A stretch of 64,000 bases of DNA from Gonium pectorale. Taxonomy: Eukaryota; Chlorophyta; Chlorophyceae; Chlamydomonadales; Volvocaceae. The DNA lies in assembly GCA_001584585.1 (NCBI GenBank), contig LSYV01000009.1, positions 2,290,065 through 2,354,064 on the forward strand, in the 5' to 3' direction. This document shows, piece by piece, positions 34,844 through 46,300 of this stretch. The position numbers and the translations under genes were made by a program. The first letter of the stretch is position 1; each line of letters begins with the position of its first letter. The notes beneath the pieces were generated by a model. That model ran no database searches and was not told the DNA's origin. It saw only the letters and a list, made by a program, of their open reading frames with translations.

Positions 34844-36454
34844 GCGCGCTCGTACCTGGCAAGCAACACCCATGTGCCGTTGTCGAGTGCCGGCACCAGG
34901 GCAGTAGGGACAGGGCGCGCGCGGTTGGCAAGGCGGAGTGAAGCTGCTGCGCTGATGCGAACGGCCGCCGCACCCCTCTTGATTGTTTCGTGATCCCGCG
35001 GTTGTTGTGAGAGCAGTGGTCGTGTACGACATGTATTTTCTCACGGCTCGATTCACATGACCTATGCCATATGACCCATGCACAGTGCATAGCGGCTTGT
35101 ACACATGGGGTGTACGGCATCACCCCACGCTTCCTTCCCACGCCTCCCTTGTGCGCCCGCGTGGCCTGCGTGTGGATCGCAGCATGCTATGCTATCCGCG
35201 CGGGAGCCCCGGAAACTCAGGATGGAGACAAGTATGCACTGGAGGGACTTGCCTCAGCGGCAATGGGTATTGAACATGCCAAGCGCAAGGCTCAGGGGCA
35301 GCGAACGAAACTGAATGAGAATGGCTTTCCAATATCCATGCGGTGTTCAAGCGGTTGGCGCACGTCAACGCTGATTCATTTTGCCCTGCCTGCGTTCTGG
35401 TTATGAAGAGCGCTGGAGGAGCTGGTTGAACCGTCTCGTGTGTGCCGGTCTGTTTGTTTTGATTTCGCGGCCCAGGGCTGTGCCTGGAGGATGCGAGCGA
35501 GGGCGAAGTTTGGGCTCACCACCCGCCCCCTCCACATAGGCGCGCGCGCGGATTCGTATGTGTACTGTACGACACATGCCTTCATGTCATGCGGGAGTGC
35601 ACTTCTATGGTTGCGGCGGACGTGCGCACCCGGCCTTGCATGGTGGGTAAGCCGCGCCTGTTGTTTCCCGTGTCAGAGTGGACTGTTCAGGGGGCATGCT
35701 CGCCCCAAGGTTTACCATGCCATGTACTTGTTATTGTAGTTCGTTGAACTGCCTTAGTGAATGGCCTTCAGGATATTGAGGCTGACGGGTACCAATGCGC
35801 AACATCGGGCGCTCATGATGCTGTCGTACGCGCTGTCCGTACAATTTGCATGCAGAAGACTGCTGGTCCCGTAGAGCGTTCCGCCGTTGCCCCAATCACG
35901 TTGCGCATCCTGCTCTTGGACTTGAACTGGATATGGGTTTGCGCCACTCGCGTTGGCTGTCGGCCTTTGTAGGTAGCATGTCGATGCTTGGGCTGCCGGC
36001 GGCGTTGGCGGCGGCGCTGATGTGCCGCGTCAGGATACGGTTGAGCGCCGTAGTCGTGGACCGTGACGCTGGATACAAACTTGAACCTGAGATGCACAAC
36101 GTGGCTTGCCGAATATCGACACTCCGGGTGGCATTCTAGTCGCAACCAAGTTGCCGTTGCCTATGCCTTCCCTTTGCTGGAGCTTTCAGTAAGCAAAGGA
36201 GCGATATAGGCTACAACGATGACGAATTCTTGCGAAGTTTGCCAACGGTCCAGCGTTCATTACATTCACTTGATGGATGTACCCATGCGGACTGTACGGT
36301 ACAAAATCGACTGCACGGCAAGCACCAAGCAAACACCATATTCTGACTCAAGCCTCGCAATCAGGATCTAGCTGGATCTGCTAGCTGGTCAGCTACGCAC
36401 TGAAGCAGCCAAGGCACTGCCATGCACGCACAGTCCCATCCATGTACCGACATT
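34844..36454. other. Intergenic region downstream of copy D
   Basis: About 1.6 kb up to the large N gap. No open frame shows a recognisable domain, splice continuity or a repeat relation to neighbours. Confidence 0.55.
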
Positions 36455-37227
36455 NNNNNNNNNNNNNNNNNNNNNNNNNNNNNNNNNNNNNNNNNNNNNN
36501 NNNNNNNNNNNNNNNNNNNNNNNNNNNNNNNNNNNNNNNNNNNNNNNNNNNNNNNNNNNNNNNNNNNNNNNNNNNNNNNNNNNNNNNNNNNNNNNNNNNN
36601 NNNNNNNNNNNNNNNNNNNNNNNNNNNNNNNNNNNNNNNNNNNNNNNNNNNNNNNNNNNNNNNNNNNNNNNNNNNNNNNNNNNNNNNNNNNNNNNNNNNN
36701 NNNNNNNNNNNNNNNNNNNNNNNNNNNNNNNNNNNNNNNNNNNNNNNNNNNNNNNNNNNNNNNNNNNNNNNNNNNNNNNNNNNNNNNNNNNNNNNNNNNN
36801 NNNNNNNNNNNNNNNNNNNNNNNNNNNNNNNNNNNNNNNNNNNNNNNNNNNNNNNNNNNNNNNNNNNNNNNNNNNNNNNNNNNNNNNNNNNNNNNNNNNN
36901 NNNNNNNNNNNNNNNNNNNNNNNNNNNNNNNNNNNNNNNNNNNNNNNNNNNNNNNNNNNNNNNNNNNNNNNNNNNNNNNNNNNNNNNNNNNNNNNNNNNN
37001 NNNNNNNNNNNNNNNNNNNNNNNNNNNNNNNNNNNNNNNNNNNNNNNNNNNNNNNNNNNNNNNNNNNNNNNNNNNNNNNNNNNNNNNNNNNNNNNNNNNN
37101 NNNNNNNNNNNNNNNNNNNNNNNNNNNNNNNNNNNNNNNNNNNNNNNNNNNNNNNNNNNNNNNNNNNNNNNNNNNNNNNNNNNNNNNNNNNNNNNNNNNN
37201 NNNNNNNNNNNNNNNNNNNNNNNNNNN
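36455..37227. other. Assembly gap, 773 N
   Basis: Undetermined bases. Frames that appear to run through this gap are artefacts of the N run. Confidence 0.99.
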
Positions 37228-38236
37228 ATCTCCAACCCGTGCCAGTCGTGTCTTGTGTGGCCTCCCTTGCGTCGGCAGCAGCCACAGCGCCACGATTTGC
37301 AAATAACAGAAGATGCCGAGCAGGGTTCCAGAGCCTTCCTTCCTCCAGCATCCCGCCAACGCCAGCGTCCTGCATGACCGGTTGACCGCCGCCTCGAGTG
37401 GCCTTAAGAAGCATGCAAACCCGCCTAGAGGCGCACTCATATCCGGCGTCGCCAGTGCCCGCGATGGTGTGCCACGCATGGTGCTATCCACGCCGCTCCT
37501 CTGGTCCCCGCGCAGCTAGCCTCAACAACACGCCCAGCGGCTGAGCTTACCGTCCTTTGCTATACCCACCGCATGTAACCCATTCCATCCGCTTTATCAC
37601 CTCCAGAGCCTCGAGGAGGAGTTGTAAACGGTACAGAATATGGACGGACCTTCGACTGCACAATGCAGATGAACTAGAAACGTTCTAACATACACTCGTG
37701 CCGCGCGCGGTTGCTGGCCGAGGTGTGAAAGCGCAGGCCGCGGGCGGCCGCCGGCCGGGCCGCTCGCTGACGTAGGCTGATGCCGCCACCACCCCCTTGT
37801 CGCCTGGGCTACGCATGCCCCGAGCCCGCGGCTGGTATACGGCATCGCAGGTGCAGCGCCACCTCTTCAATCTCCACCCCATGGGCTTGTCTCCACCACG
37901 CACCGAGATCCCGCGCGCCATGGGGCACTGATTGCCTCGCCACTCTAGAGGACCCGTGGCCCAGCTCTCAGTCGGCGCTCATGCCTGCTGGGCAGCAGGC
38001 AGGCAGGCTCGTAGTAGGACTTGGGTGGGGCCGGCAAAAGACAAAAGGAGGAGAGTCGAAGCCCACGCCGACTGGGGAGGAATCAAGGGTACACAGACAC
38101 CGTGAATCATCCAGCCGCCCGCCGCCCCGCGCTCCCACGGCCCCACCCCGCCCCTCCCGTGATGACTGCTCGCCCCCGTTCACCCACCCACCGTCCCGGC
38201 CACTCACCCACCTGTCGCCCCCCGCTCTAGCTGCGG
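37228..38236. other. Region between the N gap and the CRAL-TRIO gene
   Basis: About 1 kb. The minus strand of 37228-37491 stays open up to the gap edge and encodes a short hydrophobic stretch (TLLGIFCYLQIVALWLL), so part of a gene could be hidden in the gap, but I recognise no family. The rest probably includes the 3' UTR of the CRAL-TRIO gene. No minus-strand TGTAA is visible here. Confidence 0.4.
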
Positions 38237-41200
38237 CTAGCGCTCCTCCTTTTCCTCGCGCTCCAGCTCGGCCGCAAACCAGGCGGCGCCGCAGTCGGGG
38301 TGGCTGCCACCAAAGGCCGCCGGCAGCACCGACGGGTCAATTAGCTGGTGGAGGGACTCCACGTCGGAGCCAAACATGCGCACACGCGCGCGGAGCTTGG
38401 AGCTCAGGAAGGGCCTGCGTGGGCGGCATTGGTGCACAGAGTTCGGTAATGGCTAATGGGGCAGCAGCATTGGGGATGGCCGTCGGGACGTTGGCTGGCG
38501 CCCGGGATGCGGGTTATGGGCATATGGGGGGCTGCCTGAGGAGGTAGGGGTCGGTTCCCTTGGGGCGTAGCAGTTATGGACACTCACTGACGCAGTGTGG
38601 CGGGGGCGAGAGGGTCCGACACTGGGGGGCGCGAGGTAAAGTCGAAGCGGGATGACGGGGAGGGTCGCGGTGAGGAGCAGGTACGGCGGCAATGGAGCTG
38701 TCCGCTACCCTGTCCGCTCCGTCACGCTCCGCCACGCAGCCGTCGCGCTGCCTGACCTGCGCGTCCCGCGGGCCCGCTCCCCACCCCGACCTCCATCCTG
38801 CTCCCGGGCGCGCCCCCACGCCAGCGCCCTCCTCACTTGGCCAACGCAAACAGGATTCCGATCCACTTGGGCTGATGCACCAGCCAGATGCCCCGCATGC
38901 GGAACGGCATGCATTCCTGGAGATGGGGGCGGGAAGGGGCGGGAGGGGGGCGGAAGGCTACTGAAATCTGAAAAACCGACGAGGGAAGATGGCGTCGGCA
39001 CGCAACCATGTAAGGGAACACCACCCGACCAGCATATGTACCAACCGACCTACCCAACACCCCGCGCTCACTACACTTGCGCTAGGCCCATGCTGATGCC
39101 TGATGGTGCCTGACCACGGTCGTCGACGCCCCAACTGACTGGCTGAGTAAGTACGCGCCCACTAACCCATGGGCGTGTTTATACCCACCTGCGCAAACTT
39201 AAAGTTCTTCTTCATGATGGCGTGCGGCACCTGCTGAAACCGTATGCTGTGGAGCAGGCTGAAGTTCTCAAAGGTCTCCAGGACAATCTGGCCGCACACC
39301 TGCAGACGTGCGGGCGTGCGGAGGGCTCGAAGCGGGCCGGTCGGGCGGGGGTTCGGGGGCCGGTGGGGAAGCAGAAGCGGACGACCGGCCGGGCGGGCAG
39401 CAGGCGGTGAGATCACAGCCGTGCGCCGGCGGCCTTCGCACGCCTGCCGGGCAACGAGGAGCTTTCGGGGAAGCGCGGAATCCGTCCCAGGGGGGGGTGC
39501 CCGGGCGATTACCCGTGTGTGCGGCACGGCACGGACGACGCGCGCATGCAGCCCTGGCCGTGTGCACCCACCTGGATGTACGGGTCGTGTACGGCACGAG
39601 ACAGCATCCACACGTTCCACTTGAGCAGCATCGAGGGGTCGTTCAGGGGCTGCATGTTGTGCGGCAGCAAGACGCTGATGACGGCACCCTCCCGGGTCCT
39701 GTACGCATAATCACGGGACGTACGCAGTGTGCGACACGTACGACGTCCTGTGCAGTGGGTCACCGACATGATGAAAGGCAGAACAGGACGGGCAAGGTGC
39801 AATGCTGAAGAGGGAGGAGCGTCGGGGCCAGAGCTCCAAGCCCATTCGCCTGCAGAGCACCCGCGCCCCCGGGGCGCTGCGCGACTCTATCGACGCTGCC
39901 CACAATTGCGCCCGCGTCCACAAATCTTCCCACAGCAAGCAGCTGTAAAGCCTCCGGATCTGCCGCAGTTGCAACCGCCAGTCCCCGCTTTTTGCTGTCG
40001 CTCGGCCCTGGCCCTCTGCCCCTCCCTCGCACCTCCGCTCCGCCACTGGGCCCAAGATGCCCAGGAAGTTCTGGCCGTACATCTCAGAGAACATGGGGCC
40101 CCGCAGGGTCGAGATCTACACGGGTGGCGATGAAGGCAAGGGCAGTTGTAAGGCGGAAGTCAGACAGCGGTTGGGATTGCAGGTTTCGGATTGACCATGG
40201 CGGGAGAGTTGTACAGCGAGGGCAACCCGAGAGGGGGGCTGTGCCTCCTGACATCCAGCTTCAATGTGACAAGCGATGCGGGGCCCAAACCTGGGACCCC
40301 TCCGGTTCTTGCGTCCCCCTTCACGCCGCCATCAATCGCTACAGCAACCGTGAGTGTAGCTCCCACGGCCACTCCCAAAAAGCCAAACCCAGCAAAGAAG
40401 GATACCGGTAAGGGCATGTCCGCTTGAGATATCACGCCGTATGATACCGGTAGTCATGTCTACTTGACAGGATGCGTCGCAACGCGGGAAAGTCCGTGTT
40501 GCGCCCATGGACGTGCTGTGTGCATGTCGTCGTGAGGCCAGTCGTGGCCCGCTATGCCTTGCCGTTGGTTACGAGCATGCTCGTGATGTAGCCTGGCTTG
40601 TCAGCGCAAGAGATTGCGGTTTGCTGTGCTAGATTTGGAGGCGATTCGGAGTGTACGGTGGACGCCAGCTGCTCTTGCCTGCGCATGTCGAGAGACCGGC
40701 TGTCACCCGACACCCACCCAACTTCCTGCGCATTCAGTCCTAGGCACCTCATTGTTCGGAAGGGCGCTCAGAGAAACCTGCAACTGGCATGTGAGCTGTT
40801 GGCTGAACCGCTGCCCAGGGCATCGCCGCCGCACGCAGCACTCTTCCTCCACATTACATCATCCTGACCCACTAGATAAACAACACCCTGCTTGATCAAG
40901 CACCCGCGAACCCAGCCTGAGGAATGAACCCCGCGGGCTCACGTCTCCGATCTCGTTGCGGCAGTCGTGCAGCCAGCGCTCCACCGCTGCGATGCGCCCG
41001 CGCGCCTTGTCCGGATCGAACTTGGCGTGGCGCAGAAACATGACAAGGTAGGGCGGGTCGGTCCTGCGGTTCCGGCAGTCGTTGGGCAGTCACCACCGTA
41101 TGTAGGAGGTTTGAAGACAGGGAATGCATCATGTACGGAAGGCAGGGAGCAAAGTGACCTACGCGTATTTGTAGGGAGCCGTCGGAGGCAGGGAGGGCGC

Positions 41201-41740
41201 GCACACTGGGTGCAAGAGGGCCAACCCCCGATCGTCACGGAGGTGCGAACCAGGGGAGAACCCTTGCGAATACATGGCAGGATGGCACCCGGGTTTTCTA
41301 TGGCAGGCACCAGGGCTCCGGCTGCACAGCCTCCCTTCAAGGGCATCTCGCCCATTCTCTCAGCACAGGAAGGAAGAGGAACCCTTCTCGGCACTGAGAA
41401 CAAGGGCAATTATGGCTCAGCCCCAGTGCAACCAGTTGGGACCAGCGCGACCCTGACGGTAAAGCACCTGTGGGGCCGCTCGTGCGGACGCGCCTCGTAG
41501 TACTCCTGCAAGGCCTTCAGGCCTGCCGTTTGTTGGGGAGGTTTGAAGGACAGAGAACCGAGAAAGTGACTAGGGGTTTAGGAGGTGACGGGAGGTGCCG
41601 TGAGCGTTTCTTACGGACAAGACATGTGGGCAAACAGGCATAGCCACGGCCACGTTATTACCTGCCGCTTTTCTGTCGGGAGTCTCATTGAGCTCCCTGG
41701 CAGCTACCTCCACCAACTCAGGCGGCAAGTCGAGCGCCAT
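38237..41740 (-). CDS. CRAL-TRIO (Sec14/TTPA-like) lipid-transfer protein
   Basis: Eight exons: 41740-41662, 41522-41468, 41063-40943, 40115-40033, 39698-39572, 39299-39189, 38916-38837, 38414-38237 (TAG). The phases agree and the product is 277 aa, close to the usual length of alpha-tocopherol transfer proteins. Residues 46-80 match the CRAL-TRIO N-terminal helical motif (TDPPYLVMFLRHAKFDPDKA). Residues about 86-250 form the lipid-binding fold, with FRMRGIWLVHQPKWIGILFA, the continuation KPFLSSKLRARV across the last intron, and the gate-side signature IDPSVLPAAFGG. Such proteins carry a hydrophobic ligand (tocopherol, retinal, carotenoid or phosphoinositide) between membranes. The ligand here is not readable. 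No signal or transit peptide is obvious (MALDLPPELVEVAA), so it is probably cytosolic. It lies downstream of IFT56 on the same strand. Confidence 0.85.
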
Positions 41741-43320
41741 GCAAACGCCGGGAGGGCACGAGGGACCACGTAACCAAGCAAGAGGACAAGCGTGGAGATA
41801 CTTAATTAGGCCGCCTGTCCGCGCAGGACAGGGGGAAATATCCAAGGAAACAGCAGACGTCAGGGTTTGATGGGGACTGAGATCGTGAAATGTATAGCTC
41901 GCATCAACATAATATAATATATGCAAGGAGCTGACGCACTGTCTAAAGTGTTGTGGATGGTGCGCAGATTCGAGCGACTACTGCCTAACCGTCGACGTTA
42001 CAACTGGCACGCCGTTATCGTAAGAAGCTATGAGCAGCCGCCAAGCTGTTTTGATTACAGTACAGTATACAGTATACAGCTGAAGCGCCGCCCTGCGAAC
42101 GCCCCGCCTGCCCCGTCCATCGACTTCGCACGTTTCGAATGCGTCTCAGAAGTCCGACCACCTGAGACCATCAATCTCACAGACAAGCGACGACGCCCCC
42201 GTCACGTCACAGCTTGCCGGCGCTGGCGACCGGACGGCCCGCACCCAGGAACCCAGCCACTGCCAACATGCCCCCTTCCAGGCATAAGAAGCAGCCAGAT
42301 CGGCAGGGTCGTGCCCTGTAAGTGCTACGAGTTCTCCAGGTCCTGGATAATAGTGCAGGCGGATGCCGCTACAGTGCTATGGGCGCTCCGGGAGGAGTCT
42401 GGCTGGCAGCTTCTCAAACTGCAAGACTGCAAATCACCGGCTCAGCATTCATCGACGGATTGACACGGTCGCGAATGCCTGCCACCACCCGAGTCGCAAG
42501 TCATGCTACTCACGAGTGCGCGGTGTGGTACGGCACGTCCGCTTTGCCGTTCTTCCGACGACACGCAACTTCACTGCCGGCCCGTCAGCATGGGGAGGCC
42601 ACACGGGCACCGACAAGCACCAATGGCCTGCAGCAACCGCCGCTCAGGGGCATTACGGCCTCCGTTTGGCAGCCCCTGACACCGTTCCCGTACAACCGTT
42701 GAGGGAGCAGCTCCTGCTCCCATCGTGCGTCCCCGCGCAGACGTCTTGCAGGAGCGGAACACAGCTTACCACGTGCGTGGCAGTGGGTCCACGTACCCAT
42801 AACTCGCTTCCACGCAGCAGCATTGGCATTGTGTAGGTCACGCAACGCGCGTTCCTATAGAGAAGGCCTCATCCGATCGTGCAACGAACCGCAAGCGGTG
42901 GGCTCATATATAATGCCACCTGTTCCGGCCGGCTGATTACCTCGGGCACCAACGCCCCACAAAGCCTCACGCCCCGCCCCCGCAACTCCCCTTTCCGATG
43001 TCACCAATGCATGAGATGTAACCAGCGGCGCCATGCGGCACCTATGTACAGATCAAGGCCCGGTCGCTGCCACTGAGCCCAACAACGCACGCGCCGGAGG
43101 TCACCTTGCAGGCCCTGCCCCATTTAATACCTCACTAAAATGCACGTCCGGACGCAGTTTTGCGGGCCGTGTCCGGGCCCAATGCGCTGATGGGCGGGGG
43201 CATGTTGGCTCCTGCTGTGCTGCAACCGCTCCTCTCCCTGGCCGTCCTCCTCCTCGTAGACCCCTCAACGCATGCCCGCTCCTCTGCCGCTCCCGCCGCG
43301 CCGCCTGGTTGCTCACGGGC
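41741..43320. other. Intergenic region between IFT56 and the CRAL-TRIO gene
   Basis: About 1.6 kb holding the IFT56 3' end and the CRAL-TRIO promoter. Minus-strand TGTAA words lie at 42055-42059 and 41998-42002, more than 1.2 kb after the IFT56 stop. Short tacagta reiterations occur at 42055-42080. No gene is supported. Confidence 0.5.
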
Positions 43321-46300
43321 TTACAGCTTGACGCCGTTGTTCTTGGCCCACTTACGCATGACGGCGACGATGGGCTCGCACTGGTCGGCGCTATTGTTGC
43401 CGCGGAGCAGCGTCACAATGTCACGGAGAGTGTCCTGGTGGCGAAGGGGAAGGCGTAATTGGGGAGGGCGATTGCGTATGGGTTAGCAGGTGAGTTAGCG
43501 GGCCATAAACGGCTGCCTGATGTAACGGAGGCTTCGGACGATCGGACCGCAAGCCGTAATCATGCATGCGCTCGTTTGCTCCACCGCCCGTCCCTGCCCA
43601 CCCGGCCCTACACTGGGCTCAATTCACGAGCGAGAATCCTGGACGAGGCCGGCTGCGCACGAACCTCCTCCCCTCTCTGCCTTGGGGCACCATACTGCGC
43701 CGCAGTGCCCCATCTGTCCCTTGCCGCCCCGCCTCTGCTGGCCTGGCCGCCTTGCCACAGGCTCCAACCCACATCACCCAGGAGGCCCCGCTTTTCGCTC
43801 TCCCCCGCTGTCCTTCCCCCGCTCGCCTCCACCCGGTCTCGTCCCTTGCCCTGTGCCCCGCGCGAACCCCTCACCTTGGGCTCCTTGCCCGCCACAATCA
43901 TCTGGAAGGCTCCGCACGCGGCCCCCTTCTTGCCCTCGAGGTACTCGGGGGCGGGATCCAGCCGCTCAAGCACATCGAACGCCTGATGGGGGAAAGGGCG
44001 CCGGAGAGTCGGCAGACTCTCATTTCGGATGCTTTTGGCAACGCAGTGGCGGCGTTGAGCGAGAAAGGCTAATGGAATCCGCCCGCAGAAGACACCCAGC
44101 GCTTCCGAAGGAGCGGCGTGGACAAGGAAACGCGGGTGGTGGGGTCATGCGCGACGCACACACACCCTAATTCGCGCGCAAAGCCCACCTTGCACGCGAA
44201 GTAGAAGGCCCCCATCTTGTACGCGTCGTTCGCGATGAGCTGTAGCAGCTGGTAGGACTCGTCATTGGTCTCCAGCCGCAGGTACAGCTCCCATGCAAGC
44301 CGACTCTTGCCGTTCATGATGTAGCAGCGGGCCAGCCAGGACAGGTAGCAGTACTCATTCCTGGAAGAGCACGGGCATGGGCGGGAACCGCAATCATAAG
44401 CCGGGCCCACTGGGACGGAACCCGACGGAGGAGCGTGGTGGTGGGTGCAGGGAATTTTCTGACGGTTACCACGGTTGCCGTGCAAAGCTTTCATTGCCGG
44501 GCAACGGCATGGCGGCGTAGTTGCATGTGTTGTGTTTCGGAGGGGAATGGACCAGGTTGGGAGAGAAAGCGAGCCAGGCAGGATACGCTTGCACTACTCG
44601 GGCGAAGGGGCTGGTCTTTACTAGGCACGTAGGGACGGCGTCGCAGTGAGGCGGCATTTTGGATGATTGGGGGGCCTGCTCCCAAGGGGTGACTTGGTCA
44701 TCCTCCCGCCCCTTGACACCCCCCCACCCCCGGCCCCGCCTTCTACGCCCCACCTGTACTTGTCGTTCTGAATCTGCAGCAGCGTCTCCTCCGCCTCCTT
44801 GTACTTGCCGGTGGCGGACTTAGCGATGCCCATGTTCCAGTTGAAGTCGTCGTCGTTGAGGAAGTACGTTTTGATGGACTATGGGCAGCAAAAGGAAAGG
44901 GCAGTGCATGCGGTCGTCTCCACACGTTACCTTCCAGTCCAGATATGCCGTTTGGGGAACACCCGGTTGCTCCACGAGGTGCGGGGAGGACCGCGCGCAC
45001 AAGCATCCTAACCTGCTACGCACCCACTGAATCGCGGACCCAACCAGCGACTCTCCCCTCGCCCCCGCCTCACCGACAGGAACACCAGCACGTCCTCGAA
45101 CTGCTTGAGCAGGAAGAAGCAGGACGCCATGCACTGGCGGCCCGGGATGGTGTCGCACTCGGAGGCGGAGGCGCCCACCAGCTGGTAGTACTGCTGCGCC
45201 TTCTTGAGGTGCTCCGGGTCGCCCTTGGCCTGCCCCAACATGGCGTGGACGACGGCCTGCGATCGGAGGTGCGGGTGGGGCTTGACAGATTAGGAGGCAT
45301 TCGCACTGGACAGGGATGGGGGTCGGGTGGATGGACGTTGGAACGGCTTAGGTGTGAAGGAAGGTTAGCACTAGTTCCTGCAAGCGGCACGTTGCCGGTG
45401 GACCGGCGGATGCTGTGGTGTGCTCGGGGTCCCCCCATGGGCTTAGCTCAGCGCCGCATGCGGCGCAACATGGATGGGACTGGCGGGAATCGGAACCGGG
45501 ATCCCGTTCCAAGGGACGACACACGGCACCCGCCGAACTAACATGCAGGGACATCACCCCTTCGACTGCCTCTGGAGCTGGGTCCTACAACGACGCCATC
45601 ACTTTCGCGCGTACGCTCGTCGTATGCGTTTTCCTTTTCAACACGGCACCCCATGCGCGGCAAGCACCGCCACCCGCCATCCTGCCCATCCATCAGAAGC
45701 ACCTTCCCTCTCCTGCCCAAAGCCGCCACCCCCGCACTCACCTTTAGAATAAACTCTGGCGGCGTGGAGGGCTCCATGTCCTTGATGAGCGCGTACGCCT
45801 CGCCCACCTCGTGGTGTCGGAGGTGGTGAATCACCAGGTTGAGCCGCGCCTCGGGCGGGATGTCCGCTAGGGGCGGGAGGACCTGTGGGAGGGAGTGGAA
45901 GGAGTGGCGAACATGGTGGTGCGCGCAGTACGCCAACAGGAAGGAGGGTCGGGAGGGATTGGGGTTGCCGCCATGCTACGTGGAGGATCGTTCGGGAGCC
46001 CGCCTTCCTTTCCGGCACTGGGGGGCTCTTTCCTGTTTAGTAGATGTGGACAGGCAGTACTTGTCTGGTCGTTTGATTGATAGTGTTTACGTGACGGAGA
46101 AATCTTAATACGGGAGAAGGCACGTAGCATGAGGAGAGACGATGCTTGGGGGCCGACGTCCGTCCGGGCCCTGCCGCCCTGCCCCGGTGCGGTACCTGCA
46201 GCGCGTTCTCCCCGCCGCGGAACACCACCAGGTTGTGCCGTATGAGGTCGTGGTCCAGGTGCTGCCCGCCGCTCAGCTCCGCCAGCGTCTTGAGCTCCGC

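Noticed and set aside
36361..37491. Frames of 280-376 codons across the large N run
   Set aside because: They consist mostly of undetermined codons and are artefacts of the gap.
43321..43325. TGTAA word overlapping the IFT56 stop codon as its poly(A) signal
   Set aside because: Cleavage there would leave almost no 3' UTR. The word arises from the CTG-TAA codon pair and is more likely coincidence.
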